This document shows, one piece after another, positions 51,815 through 62,734 of a DNA stretch of 64,000 nucleotides. A program made the translations under genes and the position numbers. The notes beneath the pieces are model-generated. The model worked only from the letters and a program-made list of their open reading frames with translations, was not told the DNA's origin and did no database searches. Origin of the DNA: Hybos culiciformis (lineage: Eukaryota; Arthropoda; Insecta; Diptera; Hybotidae). The first letter of the stretch is position 1. Each line of letters begins with the position of its first letter. The stretch is from NCBI GenBank assembly GCA_964007475.1, contig OZ023273.1, positions 42,781,525 through 42,845,524 on the forward strand, written 5' to 3'.

Positions 51815-54800
51815 TTATTTTAACTTTAGAATTGATTTTGAGTCTCTCAACTGTACTTTTTTTTCTAATTCAACTATTTGGTCATTCTCCAATGATTGTT
51901 CAAAATATATTTTAGATGAAATTTCTAAAATAATAGGCAGTATTTGGCCATTAGATCTTACAGATTCAATAACCGAATTAATTCGCTTTGCAATTTCAGT
52001 ACCAATTAAAATGACACAAATTTCACTATTAGCATACAAATTTAGGAAAAATTCTTTAATTTGTTTGTCCTGGGTATCTAAAAAAAAAATACAAATTTTT
52101 AATTTATTTGTTTATAATCTCAAAGATCATGTTGAGTAATAAATATTTGAAACCACCGCCTGATAAGTAAATGGCATTTTGATTTCATATCATTGAAAAT
52201 AGAAAATTGTGCTCATGGTAAAATAATTCAAGAGAATTTTGTAAGAAATTAAATGATTTTAGGTGTGCGAGTTTTTTTTTTTCTTGATATTAAGGTGAAA
52301 GTAATAAGGCGTGAAAGAAAAAAGGTAGAGTTGTTGACAAATATTTTTATAATGTCAGAGTGAAATAATAATATCTCGAGCTACAATTTTTTTTTTTACA
52401 AACATTATCATTAGAATTAGAACATTATCATTAGAAATTAGAGCACTGGTGCTCCCCGAAAGGAGAGTGAAATCAAAAATTGAAAACTCTTACATATGCT
52501 CATCTTTTTATTTATGTGGTCTACATTAGATTAGATTCCTTTAAGATATTTAAATTTTTAAGGGGACAATGTCTTACTTAATTGAAATAAAATGCATGTA
52601 ACCATGTACTGAATATATAGTAGGTATACAAATATATTTTTAATTTTTTTTTTATACCAGAATCAACCATCATAAAGTTTCTTCCAATGCCAGCTATTAG
52701 GAATCCAATTGTTGTTTCCTATTTAGTAAAATCAATATTTGTATTTTTAGTAATATTTATAAAATTCTGGTTCATCTAAAGGTCAAACACCACTAGGACA
52801 GTAAGCATAACATAACCGTAAAACGACTTTTTTTCTTTTTTAACATAGTCCTTTTCCTTTTTTTTGTTTTACGTCGAACGTAAAATTACGTTGAATTTGT
52901 ATATAATTTTACGTTATACATTTACTGCTCAAAGTGGCACTTGACCTTAAAAGTAAAATTATAATATAAAAGTACAATTTTACACAAAAAAATAATATGT
53001 AGTACCTGTACTAATAGATAATATGTAGAATAATAGATCAATGTCAATAAATATTATGCATCAACAACAATTGTACACATAACTATTAAAAATAATTTCG
53101 AATGTTTGTATATTTTGTAATTCTATCAAAAATAAAAAATAAAACACGAAGCCTAAATTTATATTGAAAACGTGACATAAGTAAGAGTGGCCAATTACCA
53201 ATAATTTTATTCATTCACATCAAAAATTTAATTTACAAATCAATATTAACAAAAAAAACCTTTAATTTGTTTAAAATAAAAATGTTTTGTGACCTAGAAA
53301 TTGAAAGGAACTTTGGAAAAATTTAAAAGCCCTATTAGTTAGTTAACTCCATGTATGCATGTACGGATGTACGTAGCAACCCAACTTTTCAAGGAAATAA
53401 AATAGAATATAAAATTTCCTCATAAAAAAAAAACATATGTGAGTCTCGGGACACACGGAAGAAGTGAAACTTCATGGCAAGTAGTATTTTCTGGGAAGGC
53501 TAAATAAATATTTAAAATGGCCAAGTGCATATAAGATATGACGCCGATCGATTTTTTCGACGGCGACTAGTTGATTTTTGCCCTTCGAATGCTGCGGCCA
53601 GCGACTTAAAATTACTTGTTTTGGGGAATTCGGCGGCTTAGAAAAAATTAAAACCCAGCGACTGCTTGTACCTTGTTCGCATTCTAATTTAAATTCCAAT
53701 TATATTCTGGAAAACAAATTACCGTTCGCATTACAAAATTTGATGAGAAGTGGAATTTAAAAATTTAGAAAGAGAAAAAATTTTTGTTGTAGAAAATTTT
53801 GACTTTTTATCTCACTTTTTATCAATTTTATTTTGTTTTTTTTTTTCATTTTACTCGAATTTGACAAAAAAAATTGTTGCCAACTATAATAAAATTTCAA
53901 AAAGTGAGTGAAAGTAACTATAAATATAGCATTTTAACCCTGACAAACTAGAATATGAAAGTTTTGTTTTTTTTTTCATTTTACTCGAATTTGACAAAAA
54001 AAATTGTTGCCAACTATAATAAAATTTCAAAAAGTGAGTGAAAGTAACTATAAATATAGCATTTTAACCCTGACAAACTAGAATATGAAAGTGGAATATA
54101 CATATTCCGGAATATATTTTTATATGAAAAATCCAGTTCATTTTCCTGAAATATTCCGGAAAACAGCATATTCCACTAATGCGAAGACCATATTAGAGAT
54201 AAAAGCATTTAAAAATTCTAAAATACTTTTTAAGCTCAAAAAGTTTAGTGGCATAAAATTATTTCAAAATGGCTAGATTTATGGCAACACTGATTGCAGA
54301 TGATTTCTACTATATTTTAAGCTGTAAACACAATTCCGGTTATTAGCGACAATAATGTATGAAAAAACAGCAGCGTGGCTTAAATCATGTTTTCTTTTTG
54401 TTGCCCGAAAAGTTTAACCTAAAATAACTTTTTCAAATATGCCTGAAAAATTTCATGTTTATTAGTACTTCTTCTGAAATGGAATTGTAATAAACATATT
54501 CCTCCTGCATTTTATTAGTGTAATTTAATGTCAAAAATAAATTACACTAACAAACTACAAATTACATTAAGAAAAATTTTTTTCTCATTTCATCTAACCA
54601 CTTGGTTAGGGTTCAGTTTCATCAAAAATTGAATCGAATAATCTAGTTATAAAAACCATCCACTAGAGGGACATCTGTTAATTCAATACAATTAGAAAGA
54701 GAACACAATATAAATTATCATTGTTTATTTTATTCTTTTCTTTTTATTTTCATGACAGCAGAAATGCCATGAAAAGTTTTTGAAGTGGTTTTTTTTTAAA

Positions 54801-55916
54801 TTAATTTTATGAAAATAATGAAACATAATAAATTTAAATGAAAATTTTTAATTTTTTTTCACATCGATTTGGAAAAAAATTATTTTTTTTTTGCATTAAA
54901 TAAAAAATTGTATAATTTTTCTTTTCGCGGATATGAAAAAAAAAAATTAGTGCTAAGTGCACAAAATTGTGAACGAAAAATAGAAAATTGTGGTTAAAAA
55001 ATAAAAATATAATTGGAAAAATATTTGAAAATAAAAAAGTTTGTGCCAAAAAAAAAACTTGTTGGTTCCCGGAAATTCATATTGTTTTTTTGTTCTTTCG
55101 TCTTTATTTCACAAAATTTTTTATTATTGTTTTTTATTTTTTGCCTTTTTTTTTGACAATAATCGTTCGGATTTTGACAATAGCCGTTCGGTTTTTGACA
55201 CTTACATTTTTTTCACTCTCAATCACAATGCCTCTAAAGAAGTTTCACTTCAAAAAAAAAATTTTTAAAAACAAATTTCTTAGCCCTATTTCCATCTAGC
55301 TAAGTATATTCATATTCTAAAATCAAAATCAAAACGAGAATTTTATTTATTAAGAAACCTTTTACTCGAATCCGGATAATTTAACGTCTTTTAAGTGGCA
55401 AAACATACATTTTTCTTTTTTATTATCATCAATAAACTTTTGCATTTCAGTGAATGCTTACTATATTAACTACGGTGCATTATAATACTGAATATCACTA
55501 TCATTAACACTTTTTTTCTTAAAAAAAAAAGTAAAAGAAGTTAGCAAATATTGCCCAAGGAAGGAAAAAAGCAATAAAAGTGGATTCTAGTGAAAATTGG
55601 TACATAAATGAGACCGATTATAGAAATATTATAATTGAAATATTGAAAACGGGTTCCATAGTTAATTAACGAAGTACTGATCTAAATGTTCTATATTTTT
55701 TTTATAATAAGAATGTTAAGTTTTAATGTTATTTATTTTCAAATTTTGGTTAAAACTACTGTTATCTTTTATTATTTATCTATATGTACTTGTTAAGTTG
55801 TTAATATAATATTTGAAATAATTTTTATTTAATGCAAAAAAGAAATAAAAACTGAATTTTTCAACACTCACTGAATCTGCAATAACTCCAATTAGCATTT
55901 GTTTTTTCTCTTCCAT
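51815..55916 (-). CDS. V-type proton ATPase subunit F, divergent (3 exons, 122 residues)
   Basis: Subunit F sits in the central stalk of the V1 sector and couples ATP hydrolysis to rotation during proton pumping into organelles. Exons: 55916-55872 (MEEKKQMLIGVIADS), 52718-52658 (ETTIGFLIAGIGRNFMMVDS), 52077-51815. All junctions are GT/AG and in phase; total 369 bases with TAA. The plan matches the family: an N-terminal strand (IGVIAD), an E/D-T-x-GFL.AG.G loop, a F.VVD-like strand, then ICVILIGTEIAKRI and LPIILEISSK matching the usual I.ILINQ.IA..IR and P.VLEIPSK segments. Usual length is about 120-125. Several normally well conserved residues are changed, for example the charged stretch after the GxG turn is shortened, so this may be a specialised paralog rather than the housekeeping copy. 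The first intron is 3.15 kb. Confidence 0.8.
53832..54091. repeat. perfect 130-base tandem duplication
   Basis: 53832-53961 is repeated without visible change at 53962-54091 (markers: TTTTACTCGAATTTGAC at 53849 and 53979, CCTGACAAACTAGAATATGA at the end). It lies in the first intron of the V-ATPase F gene. It is either very recent or an assembly artefact. Confidence 0.9.
54660..54673. promoter_or_regulatory. possible CTCF-like motif
   Basis: CCACTAGAGGGACA resembles the CCA..AG.GGGC.. core bound by CTCF, with one mismatch at the usual C. A single weak match in intronic AT-rich DNA; speculative. Confidence 0.15.
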
Positions 55917-56629
55917 TGTTATTTTATTTTTAATGCAAAAAAATTTCTTATTATTATTATTTTAAATTAAAAAAAAAAGTGAGTTTTATTAGAAATTTTG
56001 TTCTAAATGAAAATAAAAATATTTTTCCTTTTACAAATTACAACTTAATTAATGTTATAAAAGAAGTAGAGCGTTAAAATTTACGTTTGTAAAATTTTAC
56101 TATTTTTTTTTTTTGATTTTTTAATGAGAAAGAAAATATTGAAAATTATTTTTTTTTTATATTTATAAAAATTAACAACAAATAAAATCAAAAAAAATTT
56201 AGAATTTTTGAAGTAAACTTACAATTTAAAAAAAAAAGAAATTGTTTAAGTCATAATCACAAATCAAAATTTCAAAAAAAATATAAAATCACAAAAATAA
56301 AATTGAAATTAGTAATAAAAGATAATACATACACCATACACACATATTTGCCTTTAACAAGTTCGAATTTTTGAAGTTTAACTTCTTTATAGCGAGGTAT
56401 TGTAAAAATTTTTGTGAGGAAATAGGGGAAAAAAGAAGACAGAATATAGTATGTCCTATGTAACGAAAAGTGTCAAGAGGGGTAATAACCACAGAATGTA
56501 GTATCATATTATGTTAAAAAGTAAAAACAAATACAAAAGCAGGGAAATATAAGAAGTTGTAGCGTGTAGCATGCAGCATGTAGCATGATTTACGAAAATA
56601 AAATAGCGATACTACACACACATAACAAA
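55917..56629. other. 5' flank of the V-ATPase F gene
   Basis: Presumed promoter side of the minus-strand gene. AT-rich with poly-A/T; no clear TATA or initiator can be singled out. A small internal repeat of GTAGCATG/CAGCATG occurs at about 56565-56587. Confidence 0.4.
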
Positions 56630-57610
56630 ATACTAACGATTCTTCTCAAACGGGTCCCGGGATCCCCTTTTTATCGGGATTTCTGTTGTAAAATTGAATC
56701 CCGTAATCCTGTAAAATTGAATCCCGGGATTTCCGCTTAATTAAAAAATATAATAGTGTTTGCACTAAATTTTAGGTTTAGGTTTATATCTAAGCTAGAC
56801 AGAATTAATTAAATGATTGCTGAATTCGGCGTACTGTTAGTATAGCGCTAAGTACAATATATAGATTATTTTCTATAGAATTACGGGGGTTCCCTTCATT
56901 ATTAGTGCTATTCTAACTTTTGATGTTGATGTATCACATAATCGTAATTTCATTCACTGTTTTAGTATAAAGCCAAAATAATTATATACAATTTTAATAT
57001 AAAAAAAACACAACCCATAAAAACAAAGTTTTTGATATAAATCCTTTATATCCTTTATAAGGATATAAGGATACCGGGAAGTGGTTAAATTTTGACTTTC
57101 TAAGTTTGCGGACCCGGTGATGAAATGAAAATAAAGGTGAATAAGTCGATGCTAAAGTGCATTGTCATCTACAACAAAGCGATGTGGAAAATTGCAGCAC
57201 AATTGGATACCGGGAAGTGGGCCAATTTTGACTTTATAAGTTTGTGGAAACGAAAAAAGTTAATATAAAGAATTTAAAAAATGAATAAGTGCAGTTTAAT
57301 ATATATAGAATTAAAATTTATTTAAAATAATCGAAGTTTGAGGATTAGAAAGCAAATTTCAAGTTGTTAACTAATTTTTTATAATGCAGTATTTAGTTTA
57401 TTTTTCATTGTTATTATGTAAAATATCAACTTAGGTAACCCCATCATGTCAAGTTGAAGTGGATCGAAAGCATGGCAATATTTTATGAGATAATTTTTTT
57501 TTTAATTTGTGCTTATAAAAAAATTCCGGGATCCCGGGAATATGAAAAATTTTGTCCCGTGATCCCGGGATTTGAAAATTGCGGGAAATGAGAAGCCCTA
57601 TACTAACGAT
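56630..57610. mobile_element. non-autonomous element with CCCGGGAT-rich ends
   Basis: The element spans 56641-57599 and is flanked by the exact 11-base direct repeat ATACTAACGAT (56630-56640, 57600-57610). The ends are inverted and GC-rich against an AT-rich interior: TCTTCTCAAACGGGTCCCGG at the left, and GGGCTTCTCATTTCCCG when the right end is reverse-complemented. Subterminal ATCCCGGGAT motifs recur. The interior holds a short direct repeat (ATACCGGGAAGTGG at about 57072 and 57209). No transposase. It is probably hAT-like, with part of the 11-base match fortuitous. Confidence 0.65.
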
Positions 57611-57892
57611 GTGTGGAAAGCAAAAAACAAAAAAAAAACCATATAGAATTAAAAAATTGTACAACAACAGAATTAAAGATCAACTGATTTTGTTGTTAAC
57701 ATATTTAGTTTATTTCCTTTTCGAATTAGTGAAATTCTATCATATGAAACAGAAACGCTGTTTGTCTGTTTCGAATAGGCTCCTAAACCGCTCAGCCTAT
57801 CGTTTTCAAACTTACACCATTTCTTTGTCTCAGATCGAGGGTCGTTATAGGCTATTTTAAAATTTGATTAGCGACCTCCCCTGAGGGCCCAC

Positions 57893-58128
57893 TTCAAAAG
57901 TTCGTCCGATTTCATTCAAATTTGGTATGTAAAAAGAGGAACTGATTACACACAAATTTCGTAACAAAAAATTTATTTCCGATTTCATTCCAATTTGGTA
58001 CGTAAAAAGATGAAATGATTACACACAAATTTCGTAACAAAGAATTTCATTCAAATTTCGTAAATAAAAAGAGGAAACGATTAAACACGTAAATTTGGTA
58101 ACAAAAAATTGAATGATCCTACCCAGCG
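57893..58128. repeat. tandem satellite-like repeat, left block
   Basis: About three degenerate units built on TTCGTCCGATTTCATTCAAA, then TTTGGTA.GTAAA, AACGATTAAACAC and AATTTCGTAACAAAAAATT, the last ending TGATCCTACCCAGCGAC. The same unit in the same orientation resumes at 61262, so one array has been split by later insertions. Confidence 0.8.
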
Positions 58129-58635
58129 ACCACCAGGACTAGGACTAAAAAAAAAATTAATTCCGGATTTTCGGAATTGTCTTGAAATGAAATCTGGAAT
58201 TCCGGTTTATTCCGTAATTTCATATAAAAATTAAAATATATTAAAAAATTAAAATAAATTATTCTTTAACATAAATATTAGTGTATTTAGTTCAAAACAT
58301 TAAAATTATAACAAATTAAATTATGAAATATTTTTTATTAAAATAAAATTTTATACTTTTCAATAAACCGAAAGTGAATAAACTGAATGGAAAAATAAAA
58401 ATTTGAAACACAAAGTATCCAATGTTTTATCATTGAGTTTTAATCGAATTTTTATTGCAGCGTTGTTAATAAGTTATATTAGAGATTTTCCAAAAGTGTT
58501 CCTCGGGGCCCCCCTTGATCCGAAAATTTAATTTCACTTCGAATTCCAAATAAATCACTGAACTCGGAACTCCAACTTATTTTGTTAATGTTGATTAATA
58601 TGAAAAAAAGTTTTATGTATTTCCAGACTTGCGAT

Positions 58636-58788
58636 TGTAATATTTGTTATTAAAACAAATATTAATAGTATTTTTAATTATATTTTTATTTATTAAGTTT
58701 TTAGTGAATTACAAAAACAAAAGAATACTTTCAGTTAAACATCTAATTAATTCTGCTATTAATATTTGTTTTAATAACAAATATTACA
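58636..58788 (+). repeat. left LTR (153 bases, internally deleted)
   Basis: It begins TGTAATATTTGTTATT and ends AATAACAAATATTACA. The first and last 33 bases are perfect inverted repeats of each other, far longer than the usual few bases of an LTR. Within each, AATATTTGTT/AACAAATATT forms a hairpin. Compared with the right LTR it lacks about 80 internal bases. Confidence 0.85.
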
Positions 58789-58800
58789 TGGTGTCAGGTG
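58789..58800 (+). other. primer-binding site
   Basis: TGGTGTCAGGTG directly abuts the LTR. It is the complement of a tRNA 3' end CACCTGACACCA, including CCA. The acceptor resembles tRNA-Leu types; that identity is inferred. Confidence 0.75.
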
Positions 58801-58842
58801 GAAATCCAACTAAATTAAAGAAAAATCATAAAGATTAATGGA

Positions 58843-59922
58843 ATGGGGGAAAATTTAGAAAAATTTCCAACCATGTGTTTTGAGACAAACACTTCTGAGA
58901 ATTGGAAGCGGTGGCTTCAAAGATTTAAAATTCATCTGATTGCGTCAGGTAAGGACGGGTCAGCCAATAAAATGAAAATTGCGTTGTTATTGGACAAAAT
59001 AGGTGAGGATGGCATTAATGTGTACAACACTTTTGGTTTGTCGGATGGTGATGACGTCACGTTAGAGGCAGTGATTGAAAAGTTTAATACTTACTGCACT
59101 CCTTTAAAAAATATAACTATGGAGTCGTTTAAATTTCATGCCATTAAGCAGAAGCAAAGTCAGCCGTTTGATCAGTTTATGACTGATTTAAAAAATCAAG
59201 CAAAATTGTGTGAATTTGAGTGTGGAAACTGCAAGCAATCATACGTTGATAGAATGATCAAGGATCAGTTAATTATTGCAGTAGCAGACAAAGGGTGTCA
59301 AGAAAAATTATTAAGAGAACTTGAGCTAGATCTAAACAAAGCCATTGAATTTTGCAGAATAGTTGAATCAAGCAAAAATCATTTCGAATTATTGGATAAG
59401 TCTGAAAATCGTGAAAATAATGAAAGTAGAAATGTTGATTATGTTGAAAATAAGAATAAAAAATTTCAGCTAAAACTACAAAATAATAGTAACATCTGTA
59501 AGAGATGCAACAAAGGACATCAATCAAATAATTGCCCAGCTTATGGCAAAACATGTAATAAATGTGGACTAAAAAATCATTTTTCTGTTTGTTGCAGAAC
59601 GCCAAACCAGAATAATCGTCGTATAAATAATGTAGATAGAAATAATGAAGTGACTTCAAATGAAACAGATAATATTAGTAATGTATTGATGTTAGCCAAA
59701 GTTGGTACAGTTGACAAAAGTGACGAATTGTCCAATGCTTTATGGAAAGAAAATGTAATTGTTCAAGGTAAGCAGATTAAATTTAAACTTGATTCGGGTG
59801 CAGAAGTAAATGTTCTGCCTGTGTATTATTTGAACAAGGATACTATAATAAATAACACCAAAATACAATTACAAGCATACGGGAATAGTCAAATTAAGCC
59901 ACTAGGAATTTGTAATAATTAG
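58843..59922 (+). pseudogene. Gag plus N-terminal protease fragment of the retroelement (359 codons)
   Basis: The open frame from ATG 58843 encodes a helical capsid-like region (residues about 10-180). Two CCHC zinc knuckles follow, C219-C222-H226-C231 and C238-C241-H246-C251, then an aspartic protease start with the catalytic DSG at 317-319 (FKLDSGAEVNVLP). The frame stops at 59920-59922 soon after the protease begins. The next frame is open from about 59906 with sequence expected much later in a polyprotein, so a deletion with frameshift removed the rest of the protease. Not functional as it stands. Confidence 0.85.
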
Positions 59923-60799
59923 AGAAAAATTAGAACCATTATTGTCAGGTGATGCATGTATAGAGTTAGGTTTTATAAAAAGAATTTATGAAAATAGGTC
60001 AGTTAATAGTTTTTTAACTAAAGATGAGTTTATAAAAGAATTTAAAAATCAGTTTATGGGATTGGGATGCTTACCGAATGAGTACAATATTAAATTAAAA
60101 AAAGATTATATAGGGGTGGTGAATGCAAACAGAAGAGTGCCTTTTGGGTTGCACCAAACTCTTAAAAATACTTTAGATGACTTGGAAAAAAGAGAAATTA
60201 TTACTAAGGTTGATTACCCGACTGAGTTTGTTAATTCAATGATAATTGTTGAAAAGCCTAATGGGACTCTACGAATCTGTTTAGACCCAAAAAATTTAAA
60301 TAAACAAATCATGAGAGAGCATTACAAAATTCCTACCTCTGATGATATTACGGCAAGACTAAGTAATAAAAAGATATTTACTGTTATAGATATGAAGGAG
60401 GGCTTTTGGCAAATCAAACTAAACAAAGAAAGCTCTGATTTGTGTTGTTTTAACACGCCTTTCGGAAGATACAAATTTAATAGAATGCCGTTTGGTTTGT
60501 CAATTGCTCCAGAGATTTTTCAAAAGAAAATAGTTCAAATATTCGGTAACAGTAAAAATGTTGAAATATATTTTGATGATATGATTATTTCGGGTATAGA
60601 TGAACAGGAGCATGATTCTACTTTACGAGAAGTAATGCGAATTGCTCAAAAGTATAATATTAAATTTAATGAAGAAAAACTTCAATTCAAAATGAATTCT
60701 GTACACTTTATGGGTCAAATAATTTCAGAGCACGGAATTAAACCAGACCATAAACATGTGCGGGCCATTCTTGAGTTAGAAACCCCACACCTGACACCA
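59906..60799 (+). pseudogene. reverse transcriptase fragment of the retroelement
   Basis: Continues in another frame from the broken gag-protease ORF. Reverse transcriptase motifs in order: KPNGTLRICLDPKNLN, the catalytic VIDMKEGFWQI aspartate, FGLSIAPEIFQ, and the box IYFDDMIIS, with Phe where most relatives have Val. The domain ends after MGQIISEHGIKPD and LELETP, where the sequence runs directly into the inverted primer-binding site (60788-60799). RNase H and integrase are missing. The frame closes inside the LTR at 60817. Confidence 0.88.
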
Positions 60800-61031
60800 T
60801 GTAATATTTGTTATTAAAACAAATATTAATAGTATTTTTAATATATTTATATATTAAAATAGTGGTAACACTTAAGTTGGTACTATAATTTATGTAACGA
60901 ATGGTAACCAGCAGAATTAATTAGATGTTTAACTGAAAGTATTCTTTTGTTTTTGTAATTCACTAAAAACTTAATAAATAAAAATATAATTAAAAATACT
61001 ATTAATATTTGTTTTAATAACAAATATTACA
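60800..61031 (-). repeat. right LTR, inverted (232 bases)
   Basis: Its reverse complement matches the left LTR through the shared interior (for example ACTTTCAGTTAAACATCTAA) and keeps the roughly 80 bases deleted there (including GTTACCATTCGTTACAT). Read inverted, it is followed by TGGTGTCAGGTG, the primer-binding site, at 60799-60788. Terminal inverted repeats are at least 43 bases here. Confidence 0.88.
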
Positions 61032-61261
61032 GCGATAGCTACTCACATTTCAATTTTTGTGAATTATAATGCTTTATGCCTAAATAATAAAAAAAAATTA
61101 AACAATTGGTCAAAATTCCCGCCAGTAAAAGTTCTTCCAAATTCGAAAAATTCGGAATTTAGCATTTTGAATTCCGAATTTTTTGAACTTCAAAAACAGA
61201 CACAATTCCGGATTGCCGGAATCCGAAAATCCGGTTTTGCATTCCCTAGGGCGGACTTCTA

Positions 61262-61548
61262 AAAATCATCCGATTTCATTCAAATTTGGTAAATAAAAAC
61301 AGGAAACGATTAAACACATAAATTTTGTAACAAAAAATTGATTGATCCTACCCAACGACTTCTTAAGTTCGTCCGATTTTATTCAAATTTGGTAAATAAA
61401 ATGAGGAAACGATTAAACATATAAATTTCGTAACAAAAAATTGATTGATCCTACCCAGCGACTTGTAAAGTTCGTACGATTTCATTCAAATTTGGTACGT
61501 AAAAAAGAATAAATGATTACACACAAATTTCGTAAGAAAAAATGTAGC
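61262..61548. repeat. tandem satellite-like repeat, right block
   Basis: Three units of about 100-110 bases with TTCATTCAAATTTGGTA, GAAACGATTAAACA, CGTAACAAAAAATTGATTGA and CTACCCA.CGACTT. Same orientation and family as 57893-58128. Confidence 0.8.
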
Positions 61549-62734
61549 CCGCTCTTCCACCTACAAAAGTAAATCAGTCTACGGACTCTGACTCTGATAA
61601 ATATTTGCAAGTAAATAAAGAAGTTAAACTTCTTTCGTGAGCTTATAAGTATGAGGCTCACACATTTTTTTTTTTTATCAAATAGTATAAAGTTCCAGCT
61701 TGAATAATATCCTAATATTAATTCTTTACTGAAACAACTGAAACTATCTTATATTTTCCCAATAACTATGTTTTCAATATTTTGCTATTTACTACTATTA
61801 CAACGTTATTTAATTAATTTAATATTAACACGCATTACGTATTCACCTATTTTAATTACTAATATTAAGAAAAAAGGATAATTATAATGTAAATATAATG
61901 TTTAAAACGCTTACATAATGATGATAACAAAATAATTCTCTGCTTAGTTTGTAAGTTACAAAATTTTCGAACTCTCTCGCTATCAAATTAATATATAGAA
62001 TTTAAAAATAAATTAAATTAATTAATGAAAATATGCGTGCCTTTTCCATAATTGTATATTTATCTAGTAAATATATTGTTTTATTTTTTTAAATATTACA
62101 TATGTACAAGCTCATCCTATGTAGATAATGTCCTTGATATTTTTTTGTTTGCATTTCAAAATCAAAAATACTTAATTTAGGTCATAATTTTGCATAAGCA
62201 AAGAAAAACGGAAATTCTTTTTTGCAACTCTATTTCCTTTTTTTATAATTCTGTTTGTTTTTCAAAATATTTTCTAAATTGTTATGGGCAAAATTGTATA
62301 GTTCAGGAAAAATCATAAGCTTCTACATTATATACTTATGTATATTATGTATGCTGTATGTAGTTTGTATAAATAGATTAAAATAAAATAAAAAAAAATA
62401 AAACAAAAAAAGATGTAGATTTATGTAAAATGAAGAAATTAAAGATAATAAAAGAAAAATAAACCTTTTGAACTTTTTGAAAAATTTTCTACTCCTTCAT
62501 AATTTTCTTTATATTTATAATTTAACCATAAAAAATATTTAAAGGAAGTTGTATCAGTTGTACCAGTTTTACAATCCAATATACTTCTTGCACAATTTAA
62601 AATTAGAATTTAACGGAATGAAGTTTTATTTAACAAATCTATGAAATATTTGTATTATAAACCAAAAAAATCTATGAATATTTTGAAAGCATAATTTCCA
62701 AGTGTAAGCTTAGTGAATATCTAATTATCACTGC
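61549..62734. other. intergenic AT-rich DNA
   Basis: No recognisable gene, RNA or bounded element. Confidence 0.5.

Larger units (their letters stand above)
58631..61036 (+). mobile_element. Ty3/gypsy-type retroelement with LTRs in inverted orientation
   Basis: The element spans 58636-61031, flanked by the 5-base direct repeat GCGAT (58631-58635, 61032-61036), as retroviral-type integrases leave. Order: LTR, primer-binding site, gag plus protease, damaged reverse transcriptase, inverted primer-binding site, inverted LTR. RNase H and integrase are absent, and coding regions are broken, so it is a dead deletion derivative. Normal LTR elements have direct LTRs. DIRS-type elements have inverted ends but lack an aspartic protease and a target duplication, so they do not fit. 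Confidence 0.85.
58139..61250. mobile_element. ATTCCGG-rich element splitting the satellite and containing the LTR element
   Basis: Just inside each satellite block lie GC-rich inverted motifs: AATTCCGGATTTTCGGAATT at the left (about 58159-58179), and at the right a region whose reverse complement reads AACCGGATTTTCGGATTCCG. Outermost TAGGACT and TAGGGAATGC resemble hAT termini. The exact ends and target duplication are not resolved. The retroelement at 58636-61031 is inserted inside it. Confidence 0.5.

Noticed and set aside
53472..53760. Less AT-rich segment with ORFs on both strands (possible exon)
   Set aside because: No recognisable protein family, overlapping frames equally open, and no matching splice phase to the host gene; likely a repeat fragment.
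54834..55299. Overlapping Phe/Lys-rich ORFs on both strands
   Set aside because: Translations of AT-rich simple sequence in the V-ATPase F intron; no conserved motif and no splice context.
59273..59659. 128-codon minus-strand ORF
   Set aside because: Antisense shadow of the gag/zinc-knuckle coding region; its translation has no family pattern.
58631..61036. Interpretation as a DIRS-type element because of inverted ends
   Set aside because: It has CCHC gag, a DSG protease, a tRNA-type primer-binding site and a 5-base target duplication, none of which fit DIRS; no tyrosine recombinase is present.
57893..61548. Satellite blocks considered as a CRISPR-like array
   Set aside because: Degenerate contiguous tandem units without unique spacers, in an insect nuclear genome.
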